Shown piece by piece: positions 34,174-42,005 of a DNA stretch of 64,000 bases; the stretch's first letter is position 1, and every line of letters begins with the position of its first letter. Where the stretch lies: contig JAWLGZ010000001.1 in assembly GCA_041690635.1 (NCBI GenBank), forward strand, positions 310,001-374,000, given 5' to 3'. Under the pieces are notes generated by a model. It was not told where the DNA came from. It did no database searches and was given only the letters and a program-made list of their open reading frames with translations. Both the position numbers and the translations under genes were made by a program. Source of the DNA: JAWLGZ01 sp041690635. Lineage in GTDB: Bacteria > Pseudomonadota > Gammaproteobacteria > Thiohalomonadales > Thiohalomonadaceae.

Positions 34174-34343
34174 CAGCGCCGCCGCCCACCCGCCAAGCCG
34201 GCGCCGTCCGCCTGCCGCAGGGGACCGTCCCACGGTTGTCCCGGCGATTGGCCGAAGGCACCGTTGCCCATTGTAATGGCACCACTTTTCTTCCCGCCGC
34301 CGCAGAGGGGCTGTCTGCGGTTTTTCCCTCAGAGTGGCGGTTT

Positions 34344-34399
34344 CTCAAAATCTGCCGGTGGTAACACCGTGTCGGTTCGACTCCGACCCTCGGCACCAT
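34344..34399 (+). repeat. Attachment site: third copy of tRNA-Leu 3' end
   Basis: Fifty-six bases from CTCAAAATCTGCC through GGCACCAT, identical to the copy at 11177 over this length. It is the distal end of the whole inserted region, where core chromosome genes resume, so it is probably the tRNA end displaced by the first integration event. Confidence 0.88.
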
Positions 34400-34727
34400 C
34401 CTTGTTCCTTTTGCATCCAGATCTAATTTCGTCCGCAAACCAGGCCGTGTGGGACACGTCGCACAGCCGGAGTCGGTGGTCGACCGGCGAGACCGGCAGC
34501 AATGGTGTGGACAAATCGACCTGCTACGGGGGCTCCCGTTTCGTCAACGCCCGCTTGCTCGCGAGGAAGATTGCCGCGGATGCCCCTGAAGCGGCGGTTA
34601 TGAAGCATCGCCGCGGTGCTTCGGGGTAGTCTGTCCGTCGGAATTGATCCGGATCATTCCGCCTGGAGCAGCGAGCGGGCACACTCGCTCACGTCTCCAC
34701 TTGAAACTTCCTGGACTCTCTAAGTTC
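34400..34727. other. Non-coding region after the island
   Basis: About 330 bases between the attachment site and the terminator. No gene is convincing. This may be the natural downstream part of the tRNA transcription unit. Confidence 0.4.
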
Positions 34728-34752
34728 GCCCGGCGTTTTCGCCGGGCTTTTT
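34728..34752 (+). terminator. Rho-independent terminator
   Basis: A perfect 8-bp stem GCCCGGCG / CGCCGGGC with loop TTTT, followed by TTTTT on the plus strand. Before the insertions it would have lain about 330 bases after the tRNA-Leu end, so it may terminate that transcript. Confidence 0.8.
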
Positions 34753-34764
34753 GTTTGCGCGCAC

Positions 34765-35172
34765 CTACCCGGCGCGGCGGCGGCCCGGATGAGCGACGAT
34801 GCGGGCGCCGCGCGGCGGCCCCTCCTCCTGCAAGCGCCGCTCCAGCCGTTCCGCGAGCAGATCGAGAGCGGTATAGGCGATGGCGCCGGCATAGGCACTG
34901 TAAAGAATGAGGCGCGCCGGTATGGGGCGATGGAGGGAATCCCTTCCCACGCCGAAGTCGGTCCAAGCGATCAAGGGGGCCCGGTTTCGGTAGATGTCGC
35001 TACACAACCAGGCGTGCTGCTCGATCCGAAACTCGAGCCCCTTCTGCCCCAGCAGTTCAAACAGCGGACGCCCCAGGCGCGCGAGTGCCAGTCGCACCCG
35101 GTTGAAGTGGCTCGAGGGGATCAGTACTGCTTCGGATTTGAACTCGGGCAGATTGGGCAAGCGCGGCTTCAT
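34765..35172 (-). CDS. Hypothetical protein, paralogue of the 35262 gene
   Basis: A 135-aa protein starting at ATG 35172 with AGGAGGAG upstream. It shares with its neighbour the pattern (P/V)xxxxNRVRLALxRLGxP, a middle AWxCxDxxxxxxPxxAWTDF, then DSLHxPxPxRLxLYxAxA and a helical end LLAERLxxxL. No known family. It is soluble and probably cytoplasmic. The tail (RIVAHPGRRRAG) is basic. Confidence 0.65.
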   Translation of the reverse strand: MKPRLPNLPEFKSEAVLIPSSHFNRVRLALARLGRPLFELLGQKGLEFRIEQHAWLCSDIYRNRAPLIAWTDFGVGRDSLHRPIPARLILYSAYAGAIAYTALDLLAERLERRLQEEGPPRGARIVAHPGRRRAG

Positions 35173-35261
35173 TGGGGGCTCCTCCTGAGAAGTCACGCTT
35201 AACAACTTAGCAAAATACTAGGACTTTAAAAGGTCGGTTCACCGGGCGAAGCGTATGCACC

Positions 35262-35621
35262 TCAGGAACCGTCGGCCGCCAGCCGTTCAGCGAGCAGCCG
35301 ATCGACGCTGGTGCCGATACGGTCGAGGATGAGTTCTGCCTGGGCGTGGTAGAGGCGCAGCCGACATGGGACCGGCTGGTGCAGGCTGTCACGGGGAGCG
35401 AAGTCGGTCCAGGCGGCGACCGGCAGGTCATCGAGGCTCGCGTCCACACACACCCAGGCAGTGGCGGTCAGTTCCACCGCAAGGTGGCGCAGATCGGGCA
35501 GGTCGAGGCGCAGGGGTTCGCCCAGACGGAGCAACGCAAGCCGCACCCGATTGTAGCGTGCCGCCGGAACCATGATTTCCGAGCTGTGTAGAACCGGGAT
35601 TCCGTCGAGCCTTCGCATCAT
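35262..35621 (-). CDS. Hypothetical protein, paralogue of the 34765 gene
   Basis: About 119 aa from the tandem ATGs at 35621/35618; the longer upstream frame has no support. It shares NRVRLALLRLGEPL, TATAWVCVDASLDDLPVAAW and DSLHQPVPCRLRLYHAQAEL with the other member. The two lie in tandem about 90 bases apart and arose by duplication. Function unknown. Confidence 0.62.
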   Translation of the reverse strand: MMRRLDGIPVLHSSEIMVPAARYNRVRLALLRLGEPLRLDLPDLRHLAVELTATAWVCVDASLDDLPVAAWTDFAPRDSLHQPVPCRLRLYHAQAELILDRIGTSVDRLLAERLAADGS

Positions 35622-35917
35622 GTCGGAATAGCGAATGCCCGAGCTATCTACACACCCGGGACGGGAGGGTGGGCCGCCCTGCCATCGAAGGCGTGCGTCG
35701 GTGACTGTAGTGTATGCATCGGCGAAAGGACGCCCGCCCGCTTCCGTATGGCACAATCGGCATACCGACTCCTCAATGGGGTGAAGTGCCAAAGTGTAGC
35801 GAGTCTCACACTATCGTCTCCCCTCATCGCCTCCTCGGGCGGTTTTGCGAAACCGGTCGCGGCATGCATCAGGCAGATCGCTACATTTCTTCCGAAACAA
35901 TCAACGGGAGAAGGCAC

Positions 35918-36829
35918 GTGCGTACATCCTTCGCATCACTATCCGTCGTGATCGCGACACTTCTGCTTGGCGGCTGCGGAAGCGGTGGCGGCGAAAGCTC
36001 CACCGGCTCGGTCACTATCGGGATCACCGACGCGCCGGTGGACGGCGCGGAAAACGTCTTTGTGCAGTTCACAGGTGTGCGGATCCAGCCCGCCGAGGGA
36101 GAGACCATCGCAATCGATTTCGATGAGCCGAGGCAGATCGATCTGCTTGATCTGCAGGGCGATGCACGGGAGTTGCTGCTGAATGGCGAGGTACTACCCA
36201 CCGGACAGTACCAGTGGATTCGGCTGATGGTCTCCGCCGAGGCGGACGGCATCTATGATTCCTACATGGTCATCAGCGGGTCCCACTATGAACTGCATAT
36301 ACCCAGCGGTTCACAGACCGGGTTGAAGCTTAACCGCCCGTTCACCGTTTCGGATGAACCCACCGACCTGACCATCGACTTCGACCTGCGCAAGTCGATT
36401 CATAATGCACCGGGACAGTCCGGCCCCGGCGGCGACATCTATTTCCTTCGCCCCACGCTTCGGCTGGTCTCGACGCCCGATTCAGGGCGGATTGAAGGGA
36501 CGCTGGCAGCCAGTGCGTTCACCGGTGTGGATGGCTGCCACGACGATCCGCTGGTCGGTTATGCGGTCTACCTGTTCGAAGGCTCGGGCCAAACCCCTAA
36601 CGACCTGGACGGCACCCAGCCGGAGCCTGTCGTCACGGCAAGAACTGCCCTGAATGACGAAAGCAGGTATGCGTACACGGCCGCGTATCTGGCACCGGGG
36701 GAGTACACCATCGCCGCCACCTGCAAGGCGCACATGGATGACCCGGAAACGGACGATGTACTGGATTTTGTAGGCACAGCGCAGGTGACGGTCACCGCAG
36801 GAGAAACTACCACGCACCACTTCGAGTAG
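35918..36829 (+). CDS. DUF4382 lipoprotein
   Basis: A 303-aa lipoprotein. I use the GTG at 35918, with GGGAGAAGG upstream; the signal LSVVIATLLLGGCGSGGG then gives the lipid Cys near residue 18. Residues about 26-180 are a DUF4382 domain (GSVTIGITDAPVDGAENVFV, VRIQPAEGE, IDLLDLQGDARELLLNGEVL, PTGQYQWIRLMV). The remainder is a beta-sandwich-like region (ALNDESRYAYTAAYLAPGEY). A surface or periplasmic carbohydrate-related role is often supposed for the family but is not shown here. Confidence 0.82.
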   Translation: MRTSFASLSVVIATLLLGGCGSGGGESSTGSVTIGITDAPVDGAENVFVQFTGVRIQPAEGETIAIDFDEPRQIDLLDLQGDARELLLNGEVLPTGQYQWIRLMVSAEADGIYDSYMVISGSHYELHIPSGSQTGLKLNRPFTVSDEPTDLTIDFDLRKSIHNAPGQSGPGGDIYFLRPTLRLVSTPDSGRIEGTLAASAFTGVDGCHDDPLVGYAVYLFEGSGQTPNDLDGTQPEPVVTARTALNDESRYAYTAAYLAPGEYTIAATCKAHMDDPETDDVLDFVGTAQVTVTAGETTTHHFE

Positions 36830-36862
36830 ACGGGAACGACCGGCCGGTTTGCGACCGGCCGG

Positions 36863-38209
36863 TCAACTCCCCAACGTGCCGCCAGGCATGCGGGAACCGA
36901 AGGGAAACCGACCCGTCGCATCGGAGGTTCGACCGGAGAGCCTTTCCATCCACCGCTGCAGGGCTGCAGCCCACCGATAGCCGTGCACCGCGAGACAGTG
37001 GTGGAAGCGAATGCGGGCGCCGAGAGGGATATCGAGACCGCGCGGCAGGTCCATTCCGAACAACCGGTAGGCGGCGTAGAGATGGGTCTGCAGGCAATGG
37101 AGAGAGCCGGTCTCGGACGTACGCTCAATGATAAACCGCCAGTCGGCCGCGCCACGGCACCGCACCCTCTGGCGCGCCAGTTCGAGCAGAGGCCGTAGCG
37201 GCAGGACACCGCCGGCGTAACAGCCGTCGACGACCGTGGTGTGTGCGATGCCGTGGAGGATCCGGTGAGTGGCGCTGGGCAGCCACAGAGGCACTTCTCC
37301 AAACGCCGTCATGCGGGCAGCGGCCCAGACCTCATGGGCGGCAAGCAGCCGGGCCTCTCCTCGCGGCAATATCTCCACCTGCAGTTCGATCGGGATCTCG
37401 TGGTCACGGCGTAGCAGCGGCGGCAGGTGGTGGCAGGCGTGATCCGGCGTCGCTGCCGACGCTGTTCGATATCCGATCCGCTCCAGGCAATCACGGGCGG
37501 CGCCGGCCCGAGACGCGGGCACCAGCAGATTGATCTGCTCGACCGGGTGCTCTTGGGGGAAGGGCAACTCACCGTCCAGCAGTGCGCCCGTCCCCTTGAG
37601 GGCCAGCACATCGATTCCGTCGGCGTTGAGGCACCGGATCGCTTCCAACGCCTGGTTACGGACTCCAACGGCAGCCAGCCTCGCCGAGCGGTGAAGGGCG
37701 ACGGCGATCGCCCGCGCAGGGATCGGGAGGGCATCGACAGCCCCGACCTGTTTCAAGGCAGGATAGAGCGCACCGCCCAAGTCATGGCGTACCGCGGTGG
37801 CCAGCACAGCCTCCCAGTCCACCGGGCCGGAGCTGGCCGGGAATGCGTTCGGTCGATGGGGTGACAGGCAGTGAACCAGCCGCTCCAGGGTGTCGAGCGG
37901 ATGGATGGTTAGCGTGTCCGGATCGACCGGGTGCAATGCCTCCAGCCCAACCATATCCTCCACCAGGGAGGTGACCGCCTGCGAGGCCTCGTCCGCGCCC
38001 ATCGAAAAGCGGCGGCGCAGCAGGCGGACGACCCGTCTGTCCCGGTCCCCGCCACACAGACGCTCCCACACAAAGGCGTCGATCTCGCCAAGCTCGGTGT
38101 GACTGCGTCGAGCCGCATTGAACAGGGTGAAGCCGCCGTCTTGACGCCTGCGTTCCACGATGGCGGGGTGCGGGCGGTAGCACCGCCCGGCCAAGGTCGA
38201 TGTCGTCAT
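36863..38209 (-). CDS. Nucleotidyltransferase-family protein with PqqD-like N-terminus
   Basis: A 448-aa protein. Residues about 15-95 read like a PqqD/RiPP-recognition-element domain (GFTLFNAARRSHTELGEIDA, FVWERLCGG). The body is an uncharacterised nucleotidyltransferase of the PF14907 type: residues 200-260 have LNADGIDVLALKGTGALLD then HPVEQINLLVPASRAGAARD and ERIGYR. In most family members the motif is D-x-D-L-L-V; here it reads EQINLLV, so the active-site acid is changed and activity is doubtful. It lies directly after the small peptide gene and the PqqD gene on the same strand. Confidence 0.75.
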   Translation of the reverse strand: MTTSTLAGRCYRPHPAIVERRRQDGGFTLFNAARRSHTELGEIDAFVWERLCGGDRDRRVVRLLRRRFSMGADEASQAVTSLVEDMVGLEALHPVDPDTLTIHPLDTLERLVHCLSPHRPNAFPASSGPVDWEAVLATAVRHDLGGALYPALKQVGAVDALPIPARAIAVALHRSARLAAVGVRNQALEAIRCLNADGIDVLALKGTGALLDGELPFPQEHPVEQINLLVPASRAGAARDCLERIGYRTASAATPDHACHHLPPLLRRDHEIPIELQVEILPRGEARLLAAHEVWAAARMTAFGEVPLWLPSATHRILHGIAHTTVVDGCYAGGVLPLRPLLELARQRVRCRGAADWRFIIERTSETGSLHCLQTHLYAAYRLFGMDLPRGLDIPLGARIRFHHCLAVHGYRWAAALQRWMERLSGRTSDATGRFPFGSRMPGGTLGS

Positions 38210-38245
38210 CCATGACCTCCCCGATGTCGTTCAGATCCCGGCCGG

Positions 38246-38422
38246 TCACTGCTTCGGGTGTCTCGGCGGGCCTGACGGCTTCGTGGATTGCACGCCGCTC
38301 CCGGGCCGTCCCGGCGCTGCCCTAAGCGTCAGGATTGCCGGTGTCACGTAGGTGTCGCCCTTGCGGAGGCGCCGATTGCGCGGATTGGGGGCGGCCGTCC
38401 CGGCCGAGTCCTTGTCTTCCAT
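38246..38422 (-). CDS. Small peptide next to PqqD, possible RiPP-like precursor
   Basis: A 58-aa peptide starting at ATG 38422 with a strong AGGAGG five bases upstream. The middle reads RLRKGDTYVTPAILTLRAAP, with a Y-x-x-P-x-(I/L)-x-x-L pattern like the RRE-recognised part of lasso-type leaders, then a Gly/Pro/Ser-rich tail (GRPGSGVQSTKPSGPP). No lasso cyclase (asparagine synthetase-like) or protease is nearby. Precursor status is inferred from the motif and position only. Confidence 0.5.
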   Translation of the reverse strand: MEDKDSAGTAAPNPRNRRLRKGDTYVTPAILTLRAAPGRPGSGVQSTKPSGPPRHPKQ

Positions 38423-38481
38423 GACGCCTCCTGCAGTTGCCACCGAAATCCCTCGGCAGCACCCGACACCCACTCAGGCTG

Positions 38482-38739
38482 TCACTCCTTCAACAGCCTC
38501 AGAGCCGAGAGCTGCCCGACCACGGCACGGACGTCGCGCTCGGCGACCGTTTGCGAAATGCGGTACCGGCTGGCAAAGGTGCTGACAATCTTGGCGATGG
38601 GCGTCCTGCCGTCGCACAGTTCCCAGACGAAACCGGCGGTGGCGTTGAGCTGATGAACAGTGCCGCTGTCCGGCTCGAGGATCAGCTTCTCCCCGTTCAT
38701 ATCCCTGACCGTCGCCCACTCAGCCCGCCTTGGATACAC
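38482..38739 (-). CDS. PqqD-family protein
   Basis: An 85-aa PqqD-fold peptide chaperone / RRE: GEKLILEPDSGTVHQLNATA, then GFVWELCDGRTPIAKIVSTF, then ERDVRAVVGQLSALRLL. It starts at GTG 38739 with AAGGA upstream. Stand-alone PqqD proteins bind the leader of a RiPP precursor and hand it to an enzyme. It precedes the peptide gene by about 60 bases; the PqqD-nucleotidyltransferase follows. Confidence 0.8.
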   Translation of the reverse strand: MYPRRAEWATVRDMNGEKLILEPDSGTVHQLNATAGFVWELCDGRTPIAKIVSTFASRYRISQTVAERDVRAVVGQLSALRLLKE

Positions 38740-38796
38740 GGTTCCTTATCGCCCCGGGCTTGCACCAGTGGGAAAAGTATAGTCGGCGCCGCCGCG

Positions 38797-40284
38797 CTAA
38801 CGCTTCTTTCCAAAACGGCCGTAGCTGCTGACCATCCCCTTGAGGTAGGGCGCGAGATCGTCAGCCACCATCTCCCAGGTGAAGCGCCAGTTCCAGTTGT
38901 CCTCGGTGGTGCCGGGGCGATTCATGCGGTGCTCGCTACCAAGTGCGAGCAGGTCCTGCATGGGCACGACAGCGAGCCGGGCGATGGAGCGGTAGGCGGC
39001 CCGAATCAGTGCCCACGGCATCTCCTCCGACGGCCACCCCAGGTATTCGAGCATCGACTCCCGGGTCTCGGGCGCGAGGGTCTGATACCAACCCAGCGTG
39101 GTGTCGTTGTCGTGGGTGCCGGTGTAGACCACGCAGTTGCGCTGATGGGCATGCGGTAGATAGGGGTTGTCCGGACCGCTGTCGAAGGCGAAGTGCAACA
39201 CCTTCATGCCCGGCAGGGCGAACTTGCGGCGCAGCGCATGCACCTCCGGGGTGATGGTTCCAAGGTCCTCCGCCACCACCGGAAGGGGATCGAACTCCTG
39301 GCGCAGGGCATCAAACAGCGCGTCACCAGGCGCCTTGACCCAGCGGCCATTGATCGCCGTCTCCTCGTGCGCCGGCACCTCCCAGTAGGCCTCGAAGCCG
39401 CGGAAGTGATCGATGCGAACCAGATCGTAGAGCTTGAGCTGGCTCTCCATGCGGGCGCGCCACCAGGCGAAGCCGTCCGCTTCCATCCTGGCCCAGTCGT
39501 AGTGGGGATTGCCCCAGCGCTGCCCGGTCGCCGAGAAGTAGTCGGGCGGCACACCGGCCACCACCAGCGGGTGGCCGGTCTCGTCGAGCCGGAAGTACTC
39601 CCGCTGCGCCCACACGTCGGCACTGTCGTGGGCGACGAAGATGGGTAGATCGCCAAATATCGTGATCGCCCGCTCGTTGGCGTAGCGGCGCAGGGCGCCC
39701 CACTGATGAAAGAAGACGAACTGATTGAAACGGATGAACTCGATGGCTTCGGCGTGCTCCTCGCGGGCGGCCGCCAGCGCCTCGGGTTCGCGGTCCCGCA
39801 GACCGGCCGGCCACTCGCTCCAGGAGCGATGATGGTAGATGTCCTTCAGTACCCGGTAGAGGGCGTAGTCATCCAGCCAGCCTGCGTTGGCCGCGACGAA
39901 CTCCGAGAGTGCCTCCCGTGCCCAGCCGCCGGCATGCTGCCGAAAACCCTCGAACGCGCGCCGCAGATGCGCATGCTTGAGATCCCATCCGGGACCCGGC
40001 TCCACGGCGTCCAGCCACCCCTCCTCCACCAGTTTTTCCAGGCTGATGAGCAGCGGATTGCCGGCATGCACCGAGAGGCACTGATAAGGGGATCGGTCAT
40101 CGTGGGTCGGCCCGAGCGGCAGGATCTGCCAGACCGTGTGGCCCGCCTCCACCATGAAATCGATGAAGCGGTAGGCATCGGCCCCGAGGTCGCCGTTATC
40201 CCAGGGTCCCGGCAGCGAGGTGGGGTGGAGCAGAATGCCCGCCTCCCGGCTGGACAGCGGGCTGTGTGCGCTCTTGCCGGTCAT
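38797..40284 (-). CDS. malQ: 4-alpha-glucanotransferase
   Basis: A 495-aa GH77 amylomaltase. Evidence: REAGILLHPTSLPGPWDNGD at the start, TVWQILPLGPT, QWGALRRYANERAITIFGDL, LVRIDHFRGFEAYWEVP (nucleophile Asp), VAEDLGTITPEV (acid/base Glu) and VVYTGTHDNDTTLGWY. It disproportionates maltodextrins. ATG 40284 overlaps the stop of the GH57 gene, so both are translated together with glgC. Confidence 0.95.
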   Translation of the reverse strand: MTGKSAHSPLSSREAGILLHPTSLPGPWDNGDLGADAYRFIDFMVEAGHTVWQILPLGPTHDDRSPYQCLSVHAGNPLLISLEKLVEEGWLDAVEPGPGWDLKHAHLRRAFEGFRQHAGGWAREALSEFVAANAGWLDDYALYRVLKDIYHHRSWSEWPAGLRDREPEALAAAREEHAEAIEFIRFNQFVFFHQWGALRRYANERAITIFGDLPIFVAHDSADVWAQREYFRLDETGHPLVVAGVPPDYFSATGQRWGNPHYDWARMEADGFAWWRARMESQLKLYDLVRIDHFRGFEAYWEVPAHEETAINGRWVKAPGDALFDALRQEFDPLPVVAEDLGTITPEVHALRRKFALPGMKVLHFAFDSGPDNPYLPHAHQRNCVVYTGTHDNDTTLGWYQTLAPETRESMLEYLGWPSEEMPWALIRAAYRSIARLAVVPMQDLLALGSEHRMNRPGTTEDNWNWRFTWEMVADDLAPYLKGMVSSYGRFGKKR

Positions 40285-42005
40285 GCGCTCTCCTTGCCGC
40301 GCCTCATGGTACCGCCCTGCTCGGCGGCGCCGCCGCCGCGCGAGATTACGTCGCTCAGGTAGTCCGGGGGCTCCTCGCCGATCAGGTGGTAAAGCGCAGC
40401 CAGCTGAACTCGGTAGAGTCGTTCGAAATCGAGCACCGTATCGGCCGGATTGTAGTCGCCGAACCACCAGAACCAGTCGGACCCCTCACAGATCGCCAGT
40501 TGCTGCTCAGCTTCCCGAAGTTTGGCGCCCTTGAGCCGGCCGCTTTTCTTGGCGCGATCAAACGCCTCCTTGGCGTGGACGAGCAGTTCCCAGCCCCGGT
40601 TCTTGTCCGGATCGCCGATCCAGGTGGAAAAGCTGCCGTAGACCCAACTCCCCGCGACGACGGTCTCCAGCTCCAGCGGCTTGCATCCGGCGGCGAGCGC
40701 ATCGCTGAAGGTGGTCAGTTCGATGGCGGGATGATCCGCCAACCGGCGATAGAGCGCCGTCAGAAAATGGAAGCCGTTCTCCGGGTAGTACTCCCAGGCG
40801 TTCTCGCCGTCGAGGATGACCGGGACCACCCGGTCGGGCTCGTCGGCGCACGCCTCGGCGATATTCTCCAGATGGTGGACGAAATTGTTGACCGCGTCGT
40901 CCGCATGCCAGTCGGAGTAGGTGAAACCGATGAGATCGGACAGACCGTCGTCCCGAAAGAAACAGGCCGCCTTGGCCCCTTTCAGCCGATAGGGGCGGTG
41001 AATACAGCCGATGTGGTTCAGCCCGGAGCGTTCGAGGCTATTGCGCAGCACACTCTCGCCGCTCGCCACCCAGCGGAACCCGGCCTTGGCAAACAGCTTG
41101 ATCGCCGCGTCGCTTACGCCACCCTCCGAGGGCCAGCAGCCGGCCGGGGCGAGACCGAAATGGCGTTTGAACACGTCGATGCCGTGGCGGAGATGCCAGA
41201 GCGAACGCTCAGCACCGCCCGGGTAGCTCGCCGGCTCCGGCAGCGCCACCTCGGGCAGCGCCTCGCGTGCCGAATGGGGATCGAGCAGCAGCGGCACGAT
41301 GGGGTGGGCGTAGGGGCTGGCGGAGAGCTCCACGCGGCCCGCCTCGGCCAACCGGCGATAGCGCTCGATCACCCCCCCAATGAGTTCTCCGATCACCTCC
41401 AGCAGGGTGAGGCGATCGCTGTGGGAGTAGTTGTGCTCCTGCTTCAGGAGCGCCTTGACCCGCGGATCGTCGCGCCGCACCGTCTCGCCCAGCCACCCCA
41501 GGTGGTACCAGGTGACCAGGTCATAGAAATAGCGGTCGTCGAAATAGCGAATCGCCTGTGCATGATCGTCGATACAGCGGGCGAACTCGGCAAGGAACTT
41601 GAACGGGGCGAAACGCTCGATGACCCGCGCGCGATTGACCCGCAGGCAGGCGTTGACCAGCCACAACCGATACTCCTTGCCGGCCGGCAGCGCCGGGCTG
41701 GCCAGCGCCGCCAGCAGCGGGTCCCGAATCGGCTTTTCGGTCGCCAGATAGTCGCGCACCTGCTTCGCGTAGTCATCGATCTGCTCCAGCAGGATGGGGG
41801 CGAAGTTGACCACCGCCCGTGCGCCCTCGCACTGTTCGATGATCGCGGCCATGTCCACGTAGTCCTTGGTGGCGTGGAGGTAGGTCCAGGGCAGTTGATA
41901 ACTGCCGGTATCACGGTCGAAGTAGTGGGGCTGGTGCATGTGCCAGCACAACACCACCCGCAGGGGCCGGCTCGGCGTACCCTTATCCGTACCCTTATCG
42001 GACAT
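40281..42005 (-). CDS. Glycoside hydrolase family 57 protein
   Basis: A 574-aa GH57 enzyme. It starts at ATG 42005, inside the 3' end of glgC. The family opening RVVLCWHMHQPHYFDRDTGS is followed by PWTYLHATKDYVDMA, then WPSEGGVSDAAIKLFAKAGF, FRDDGLSDLIGFTYSDWHAD and PVILDGENAWEYYPENG. Members act on alpha-1,4/1,6 glucans as amylase, branching enzyme or glucanotransferase; which one is not decidable by eye. Its place in the glycogen operon points to glycogen turnover. Confidence 0.9.
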   Translation of the reverse strand: MSDKGTDKGTPSRPLRVVLCWHMHQPHYFDRDTGSYQLPWTYLHATKDYVDMAAIIEQCEGARAVVNFAPILLEQIDDYAKQVRDYLATEKPIRDPLLAALASPALPAGKEYRLWLVNACLRVNRARVIERFAPFKFLAEFARCIDDHAQAIRYFDDRYFYDLVTWYHLGWLGETVRRDDPRVKALLKQEHNYSHSDRLTLLEVIGELIGGVIERYRRLAEAGRVELSASPYAHPIVPLLLDPHSAREALPEVALPEPASYPGGAERSLWHLRHGIDVFKRHFGLAPAGCWPSEGGVSDAAIKLFAKAGFRWVASGESVLRNSLERSGLNHIGCIHRPYRLKGAKAACFFRDDGLSDLIGFTYSDWHADDAVNNFVHHLENIAEACADEPDRVVPVILDGENAWEYYPENGFHFLTALYRRLADHPAIELTTFSDALAAGCKPLELETVVAGSWVYGSFSTWIGDPDKNRGWELLVHAKEAFDRAKKSGRLKGAKLREAEQQLAICEGSDWFWWFGDYNPADTVLDFERLYRVQLAALYHLIGEEPPDYLSDVISRGGGAAEQGGTMRRGKESA

